Shown piece by piece: positions 1 through 3,735 of a DNA stretch of 6,700 nt. Below the pieces are notes generated by a model. The model did not search any database. It was not told the DNA's origin and saw nothing but the letters and a program-made list of their open reading frames with translations. Origin of the DNA: Pseudomonadota bacterium (lineage in GTDB: Bacteria > Pseudomonadota > Gammaproteobacteria > Burkholderiales > Burkholderiaceae_D); NCBI GenBank assembly GCA_023420795.1, contig JAEZVM010000089.1, forward strand, positions 1-6,700. The letters are read 5' to 3'. A program made the translations under genes and the position numbers. Position 1 is the stretch's first letter; every line of letters begins with the position of its first letter.

Positions 1-170
1 AGGGTGAGGGTGCCGAACAGCAGGATCATCACCTCGACGGAAAGCTTTGCCATCGAAAACAGGCTTTCCACCATCGCGGCGAAGACGCCGGCATCGTCGC
101 CGACCAGCCAGCGCCCGAACGCGCTCATTGCGGCGACCACGAAAAAGCCCAGCCACAGGCCGTTCAGCAT
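1..170 (-). CDS. SpmA-like nucleoside-recognition-domain membrane protein (N-terminal fragment)
   Basis: The gene runs off the left edge, so only about 56 N-terminal residues are visible, beginning MLNGLWLGFFVVAA and continuing with a hydrophobic helix, a short polar stretch (RWLVGDDAG) and a second hydrophobic segment (VEVMILLFGTLTL). This pattern matches my memory of betaproteobacterial proteins annotated as spore maturation protein A or nucleoside-recognition-domain proteins, which are polytopic inner-membrane proteins of unclear substrate in non-sporulating bacteria. The start at 170 is supported by AGGAAGG (minus strand, about 178-184) seven bases upstream. An overlapping upstream ATG at 176 is in another frame. 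The gene is transcribed divergently from wrbA. The family call rests on remembered N-terminal similarity only; the body of the protein is outside the window. Confidence 0.68.
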   Translation of the reverse strand, partial: MLNGLWLGFFVVAAMSAFGRWLVGDDAGVFAAMVESLFSMAKLSVEVMILLFGTLT

Positions 171-372
171 GTTTCATCCTTCCTGATCAATGGATTGTTC
201 GGCGAGCGTCGGTTGGACCCCGGTGCATGTACGGGGAAAGAAGAAAGCAGATGGGTTGCACGAGCGGAAGTATCTGCGGCTTTGTGCGGCAACGCAATAT
301 GAACGTGCCCGGAATTTTTAAACAGCTGCTCATTCCAATCCGAACCCGCAGCCATCATTTCCAGGAGGTCGC
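171..372. promoter_or_regulatory. Divergent intergenic region between the SpmA-like gene and wrbA
   Basis: These 202 bases separate two divergently oriented starts and must carry control signals for both. I see the two ribosome binding sites at its ends: AGGAAGG on the minus strand near 178-184, and AGGAGGT on the plus strand at 363-369. I could not identify a convincing -35/-10 pair on either strand. A local AT-rich patch (GGAATTTTTAAA, 311-322) is the only compositional feature. Short reading frames here lack a good ribosome binding site. Confidence 0.35.
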
Positions 373-993
373 ATGGCAACGAAAATCCAGGTTGTTTTTT
401 ATAGTATGTACGGACACATCTACAAAATGGCGGAAGCGATCGCCGCCGGCGCGCGCGAAGTGCCGGATGTCGATGTGACGATCTATCAGGTGCCGGAACT
501 CGTGCCGGATGATGTGCTGGAAAAGAGCGGAGCAAAGGCGGCGCGCACAGCATTCGCACATGTCCCTTTCATCAAGCCGGAGCAGCTGGCGGATGCGGAC
601 GGCATCATTTTCGGTACGCCCACCCGCTTCGGCAACATGACTGCGCAAATGCGCAATTTCCTCGACCAGACCGGCGCCCTGTGGATGAAGGGCGGGCTGA
701 TCGGCAAGGTCGGCAGCGTCTTTACCTCTACCGCGAGCCAGCACGGCGGGCAGGAAACCACCATCACCAGCTTCCATACGACACTCCTGCACCAAGGCAT
801 GGTGATTGTGGGGGCGCCGTACTCCGAGCAGCGGCTGCTGGGAATGAATGAAATCAGCGGCGGCACGCCTTACGGAGCAACCACCATTGCCGCAGGAGAC
901 GGTTCGCGCCAGCCGAGCGAAAACGAGCTGGCGATTGCGCGTTTTCAGGGCAAGCATGTTGCGCAGATAACCAAGAAACTGGCATCGGGTTAG
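373..993 (+). CDS. wrbA: NAD(P)H:quinone oxidoreductase, WrbA family
   Basis: WrbA is a cytosolic FMN-dependent enzyme that reduces quinones by two electrons using NAD(P)H, avoiding semiquinone formation; in enterobacteria it belongs to the stationary-phase/stress response. The 206-residue product is close to the family length (about 200). Visible family signatures are the flavodoxin-type FMN phosphate loop YSMYGHIYKMA (residues 10-20), the flavin-contacting GTPTRFGNM (81-89), and TSTASQHGGQETT (118-130), which is highly diagnostic for WrbA rather than generic flavodoxins. A strong AGGAGGT at 363-369 sits 3-4 bases before the ATG, slightly tight, and fixes the start. It stands alone: the next gene on this strand begins 270 bases downstream. 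A long open frame on the opposite strand is a composition shadow. Confidence 0.95.
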   Translation: MATKIQVVFYSMYGHIYKMAEAIAAGAREVPDVDVTIYQVPELVPDDVLEKSGAKAARTAFAHVPFIKPEQLADADGIIFGTPTRFGNMTAQMRNFLDQTGALWMKGGLIGKVGSVFTSTASQHGGQETTITSFHTTLLHQGMVIVGAPYSEQRLLGMNEISGGTPYGATTIAAGDGSRQPSENELAIARFQGKHVAQITKKLASG

Positions 994-1121
994 TGGTGCT
1001 CTGTCCGGTGGGCGATTTAAGGAGCGCGGATCGCCTGCCTATGCGGATAGTTGCTAAACCGGGCAGTCTGTCCATCCTGCAAACGACTTTTCCCTACTTT
1101 TAGTAAGGGCTCTCTAGGAAA

Positions 1122-1132
1122 TCGATGATCGA
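1122..1132. repeat. Short palindrome TCGAT-G-ATCGA upstream of the diguanylate cyclase gene
   Basis: An 11-base inverted repeat (5-base arms around a central G) lies in the wrbA/diguanylate cyclase intergenic region, 20 bases before a larger palindrome. It could be a half of an operator array, but 5-base arms are expected by chance fairly often, so this is recorded with low confidence. Confidence 0.2.
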
Positions 1133-1143
1133 AGTGCTTATAC

Positions 1144-1172
1144 TTGTCTAATTATTTCCTTCTGGAAATAAA
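1144..1172 (+). promoter_or_regulatory. Putative promoter with embedded palindrome for the diguanylate cyclase gene
   Basis: In the 270-base gap 994-1263, the segment about 1133-1180 is strikingly AT-rich against a GC-rich background. It contains a perfect inverted repeat TTATTTCC-TTCT-GGAAATAA at 1152-1171. A weak sigma70-like arrangement surrounds it: TTGTCT (1144-1149), a 17-base spacer, then AATAAA (1167-1172), each 4 of 6 to consensus. If correct, the palindrome occupies the spacer and -10, a typical repressor operator position. An alternative -10 (TATACT, 1139-1144) has no good -35. The repeat is followed by an A-run rather than a T-run on the plus strand, so it is a poor terminator for wrbA. 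The rest of 994-1263 shows nothing else I can support. Promoter assignment is inference; the palindrome is directly visible. Confidence 0.3.
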
Positions 1173-1263
1173 AAAGAACAAGAAACACACCGGGGGAGAC
1201 AAGAGAGCGCCATCAGCGCTTGCCTTGTCGCGTCAATGGTAGGACTGATAAGACAGGACACCG

Positions 1264-2373
1264 ATGGATGCTTCGCTTTTAAAGGCGCTGAGGAAAAGAA
1301 CGGGACTGCCTCTCAACATTGGAGAGGAAGTGGGGCATGCATGTTTTCGCCTCGCTATCATCCTCGGTTATCTCGCCTATCTTCTACTGGCCTATGCCTT
1401 CGGCCATGTAGCCAACATCAGCAACGCCTTCATCGGCCTCAGCGTCTTTTTAGCCTTTGCCATTGCCTGGATAGGCGTCGTCTTCTTCTCTCTTTTCACT
1501 TTCAGGCAACGCCGCCTGATTGCGCTCGTTCTCGATCAGGCGACCTTTGCTGTGGCGGTGTTTTATGGCGGGGACTTGATGGGGCCGGTGATGTGGGCGC
1601 CGGTCATGATGGCGATCGGCAACGGTCTGCGCAACGGCGCAGTGTTTGCGAAGTTATCGGCTTGCCTGGGAGCCGTGTGCAACGCGATCGCACTATGGTT
1701 TTCGCCCAACTGGAACCTCGCTCCACTGGTTTACGAGGGGATCGTTGCTGCCATCCTGATTCTTCCTTGGTACACCTTGTCGCTGGCGGCGCAGATCGCG
1801 CGGGCAAAGCGCGAGATGCAGGCGCGCGCGGCGATTTTCGAGTCGGCATCGAGAACGGATGCACTGACGGAACTGCTGAACCGGACCGGCTTTCATCAGG
1901 TTCTCGACAGGGCGCTCGCAGCGGTTAACAACAGGAATGCGCGCAGTGCGGTGATGCTGGTCGATCTGGATGGCTTCAAGGCGGTCAACGATACCTGTGG
2001 CCACAGCGCCGGCGACCGGGTATTGAAGGAAGTCGCCCAGAAACTGCGCGGCTGTTTCCGCAGTGGCGACAAGGTGGCGCGCATCGGCGGCGATGAGTTC
2101 GGTGTCGTGCTGTACGACGTTCCCAACCATGAAACCGTCGAGCGACTCGCGCAGAAAGTCATCGACGCGATTGCGGAGGTCCGGGTTCCATGCCGCCCGG
2201 ACCTGCATCTGGGCGCTTCCATCGGCATATGCTCGTTGAGCCCGGAAGGCGGCTGCGACGACGGCGGCGCGATCATGGATATTGCCGACCGGCTGATGTA
2301 CCAGGCCAAGCGCGGCGGAAAGAACCAGTTCCGGGTCGCCAGCGCCTATGCGGCATGCAATATGTCCATGTAA
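1264..2373 (+). CDS. Membrane diguanylate cyclase with RpfC-like sensor region and GGDEF domain
   Basis: The 369-residue protein makes cyclic di-GMP from two GTP at the inner membrane. The N-terminal half (about 27-172) holds five or six hydrophobic segments (27-46, 56-78, 84-101, a weaker one near 109-117, 127-147, 156-172). Its middle, including RRLIALVLDQ and AIGNGLRNG (117-125), resembles the membrane input region of the DSF sensor RpfC as I remember it (family motif like GNGxRYG). A charged helical linker (about 175-198) joins it to a GGDEF domain (about 199-362): DALTELLNRTGF at 199-210, metal-binding D234 in VDLDGFK, active-site GGDEF intact at 275-279, and an RSGD motif at 266-269 exactly five residues before it, matching the RxxD product-inhibition site. 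SIGICSLSPEGG and ADRLMYQAKRGGKNQF complete the fold. There is no EAL domain. AGGA (1255-1258) lies five bases before the ATG. Enzyme activity is well supported; the sensor assignment is from memory. Confidence 0.92.
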   Translation: MDASLLKALRKRTGLPLNIGEEVGHACFRLAIILGYLAYLLLAYAFGHVANISNAFIGLSVFLAFAIAWIGVVFFSLFTFRQRRLIALVLDQATFAVAVFYGGDLMGPVMWAPVMMAIGNGLRNGAVFAKLSACLGAVCNAIALWFSPNWNLAPLVYEGIVAAILILPWYTLSLAAQIARAKREMQARAAIFESASRTDALTELLNRTGFHQVLDRALAAVNNRNARSAVMLVDLDGFKAVNDTCGHSAGDRVLKEVAQKLRGCFRSGDKVARIGGDEFGVVLYDVPNHETVERLAQKVIDAIAEVRVPCRPDLHLGASIGICSLSPEGGCDDGGAIMDIADRLMYQAKRGGKNQFRVASAYAACNMSM

Positions 2374-2527
2374 CAGTCGGCATGGCACGGCTCCTGCACG
2401 GCGTGGTCACTTGACGGCGCCTGCGGCGGGCCAGCCAGTAATTTCTTCCTCCATCCGGTAGTTTTTTCTGCCGCGCTCTGCCGCGTTTCGCGCGCCGCCT
2501 TTGTTCATCCTGATATGGAGAATCGTT
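2374..2527. promoter_or_regulatory. Intergenic region before the SDR gene; no firm promoter or terminator
   Basis: The 154 bases between the diguanylate cyclase stop and the SDR start contain TTGACG at 2411-2416, a good -35 match, but the region 16-19 bases downstream (around 2434-2441) offers only very weak -10 sequences. A T-run (2462-2467) is not preceded by a clear GC hairpin, so I do not call a terminator. The ribosome binding site of the SDR gene, GGAG at 2517-2520, is at its end. Confidence 0.25.
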
Positions 2528-3310
2528 ATGGACCAGCAGAGGCTTCGCGGCGAGCTCGCGATCGTGACCGGCTCGGACTCCGGCATCGGGCAGGCGACCG
2601 CGATTGCATTCGCCCGGGAAGGAGCGGATGTCGTCATTACTTATTTTCATGACCGGGAAGGTGCGGAACGTACGGCGCAGGAAGTGGAGGCAGCAGGCCG
2701 CAAGGCCGCCGTCTTTCAGCTTGACCAGCGGGATTCCGGCAAGGTCGCGCAATTGTTCAGGGATGTCACGACGCAGCTTGGCCTGCCAACCATCCTCGTC
2801 AACAATTCCGGCGTGGATGCACTGGGCAAGATGGTGAAGGACATGACGGACGAAGACTGGGACAACGGCATCCGTACCAACCTGCACGGTCCTTTCTACT
2901 GCTGCCGGGAATTCATTCGTGGTATCGACCGCAGCGGCAGGCACGGCACCATTATCAATATCACCAGCGTGCATCAGGAAATTCCGCGCGCCGGTGCTTC
3001 CGCCTACGATGCGTCCAAGGGCGGCCTGCGCAACCTGACCACGACGCTGGCGCTGGAACTGGCCGAGAAAAACATCAACGTGAACAATATCGCGCCCGGC
3101 ATGGTGCTGACCCCGATGAACCAGTCGGCGATCGACGATCCCGAAACCCTGAAGAAGCAGGTGCAGTCGATCCCGATGAAGCGCGCCGCCAAGCCGGAAG
3201 AGATCGCGCATGCGGCGGTGTTTCTTGCATCGGAACAGGCCCGCTACATCCACGGCACGACCATTTTCGTCGATGGCGCGCTGGTGCTGTTCCAGGGGCA
3301 GGGCGCCTGA
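2528..3310 (+). CDS. Classical SDR oxidoreductase, glucose 1-dehydrogenase-like / general-stress type
   Basis: A 260-residue cytosolic NAD(P)-dependent oxidoreductase of the classical short-chain dehydrogenase family, at the usual length. Visible motifs: nucleotide-binding TGSDSGIG (14-21), NNSG (92-95, where most members have NNAG), the catalytic tetrad N118, S147, Y160 and K164 (YDASK), and the post-catalytic NNIAPGMVLTPM. LDQRD (65-69) is the usual adenine-contact region. Sequence style (VITYFHDREGAERTAQEV, PMKRAAKPEEIAHAAVFLAS) is closest to proteins annotated glucose 1-dehydrogenase or 3-oxoacyl-ACP reductase-like; substrate cannot be assigned from sequence. The start at 2528 is chosen because GGAG (2517-2520) lies seven bases upstream; an in-frame TTG at 2501 would add nine residues of non-family sequence (MFILIWRIV). 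It converges with the proline-rich gene, with only seven bases between the two stops. Confidence 0.92.
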   Translation: MDQQRLRGELAIVTGSDSGIGQATAIAFAREGADVVITYFHDREGAERTAQEVEAAGRKAAVFQLDQRDSGKVAQLFRDVTTQLGLPTILVNNSGVDALGKMVKDMTDEDWDNGIRTNLHGPFYCCREFIRGIDRSGRHGTIINITSVHQEIPRAGASAYDASKGGLRNLTTTLALELAEKNINVNNIAPGMVLTPMNQSAIDDPETLKKQVQSIPMKRAAKPEEIAHAAVFLASEQARYIHGTTIFVDGALVLFQGQGA

Positions 3311-3317
3311 AATCGGT

Positions 3318-3554
3318 TTAATCAGGTTGCGGCACGTCGCCGGGAATGCCCGGATCGGGATATTCCGGCGGCGACGGGTCCGGAATGATTTCCGGGCCTT
3401 GCGGGCCGGTGGGGTCTTGTGGATCAGGCGGCGGCTCCGGGATTTCCGGTCCGGGCCGATATCCCGGTTCGATCTCCGGCTGCGGCCCCGGCACAACCGG
3501 CACTTCCGGCGGAGAACGGACCGGGTCCGGCCCCGGCCTGTGATTGGAATTCAT
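3318..3554 (-). CDS. Small acidic proline-rich protein of unknown function
   Basis: A 78-residue protein, 29 of whose residues are proline, beginning MNSNHRPGPDPVRSPPEVP and ending GIPGDVPQPD. It has no lysine, cysteine or tryptophan, only three arginines, and about 14 acidic residues, so it is strongly acidic and probably extended or disordered. No signal peptide or membrane segment is visible. Repeating units of the form P-x-P and x-PDP suggest expansion of a short motif. The reading frame stays open further upstream, but the ATG at 3554 is chosen because GGAGGTGA lies immediately before it. I recall short proline-rich hypothetical proteins of this kind in Gram-negative genomes without known function. 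It is divergent from the large fusion gene and convergent with the SDR gene. The complementary strand reads as a glycine-rich frame without a ribosome binding site and is a shadow. Confidence 0.75.
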   Translation of the reverse strand: MNSNHRPGPDPVRSPPEVPVVPGPQPEIEPGYRPGPEIPEPPPDPQDPTGPQGPEIIPDPSPPEYPDPGIPGDVPQPD

Positions 3555-3555
3555 G

Positions 3556-3563
3556 TCACCTCC
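3556..3563 (-). promoter_or_regulatory. Near-perfect ribosome binding site GGAGGTGA of the proline-rich gene
   Basis: On the minus strand the eight bases GGAGGTGA match the complement of the 16S rRNA 3' end over their full length, with four bases between GGAGG and the ATG at 3554. This is the strongest translation signal in the window, decides the start of the proline-rich gene, and is the main reason to believe that gene is real. Confidence 0.8.
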
Positions 3564-3583
3564 CGACTTTTCTGCTGCATTGG

Positions 3584-3593
3584 CGCATATGCG
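3584..3593. repeat. Perfect palindrome CGCATATGCG in the divergent control region
   Basis: A 10-base perfect palindrome lies in the 181-base region (3555-3735) between the divergently transcribed proline-rich gene and the fusion gene. It is a plausible dimeric regulator site serving either gene, but a 10-base palindrome alone is weak evidence. No clear -35/-10 pair was found for either direction in this region. Confidence 0.3.
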
Positions 3594-3702
3594 AAGCACG
3601 ATGGGAAGCATCATCCGCGCCAGCTGCAATTCATGCCGTAGATGGAACTCGGCGCCGATTATTCCGTCATGTTGATTGGCAGCCGACATATTTCTTCCTC
3701 GT

Positions 3703-3721
3703 CTGCGGTGAATAGCCGCAG
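3703..3721 (+). repeat. Stem-loop just upstream of the fusion gene's ribosome binding site
   Basis: CTGCGG (3703-3708) and CCGCAG (3716-3721) can form a six-base GC-rich stem with a seven-base loop. It ends four bases before the GGAGA ribosome binding site (3726-3730) of the gene starting at 3736. It could be an operator or a 5' leader hairpin that affects translation. There is no T-run, so it is not a terminator. Confidence 0.3.
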
Positions 3722-3735
3722 GATTGGAGACAGGC

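Noticed and set aside
211..230. Sigma54-like promoter (GG...GC) upstream of wrbA
   Set aside because: The spacing between GG and GC is eight bases rather than the required ten, so the -24/-12 geometry fails.
355..957. 200-codon minus-strand frame opposite wrbA
   Set aside because: wrbA is unambiguous on the plus strand; the antisense product shows no motif and no ribosome binding site was seen.
1009..1040. Inverted repeat GGCGAT/ATCGCC after wrbA as a terminator
   Set aside because: Six-base arms with a large loop and no following T-run do not make a credible intrinsic terminator.
1236..1928. 230-codon plus-strand frame overlapping the start of the diguanylate cyclase
   Set aside because: Its sequence is an out-of-frame Arg/Ser/Cys-rich reading without motifs, while the frame from 1264 has membrane segments and a complete GGDEF domain.
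2273..3496. 407-codon minus-strand frame opposite the SDR gene
   Set aside because: It crosses three plus-strand or minus-strand real features, has no domain signature and an Arg-rich composition typical of antisense shadows.
3346..3543. Glycine-rich plus-strand frame (MPGSGYSGGDGSG...) that looks like a repetitive protein
   Set aside because: It is the complement of the proline-rich gene (CCN proline codons read as glycine codons) and lacks a ribosome binding site, whereas the minus-strand gene has GGAGGTGA.
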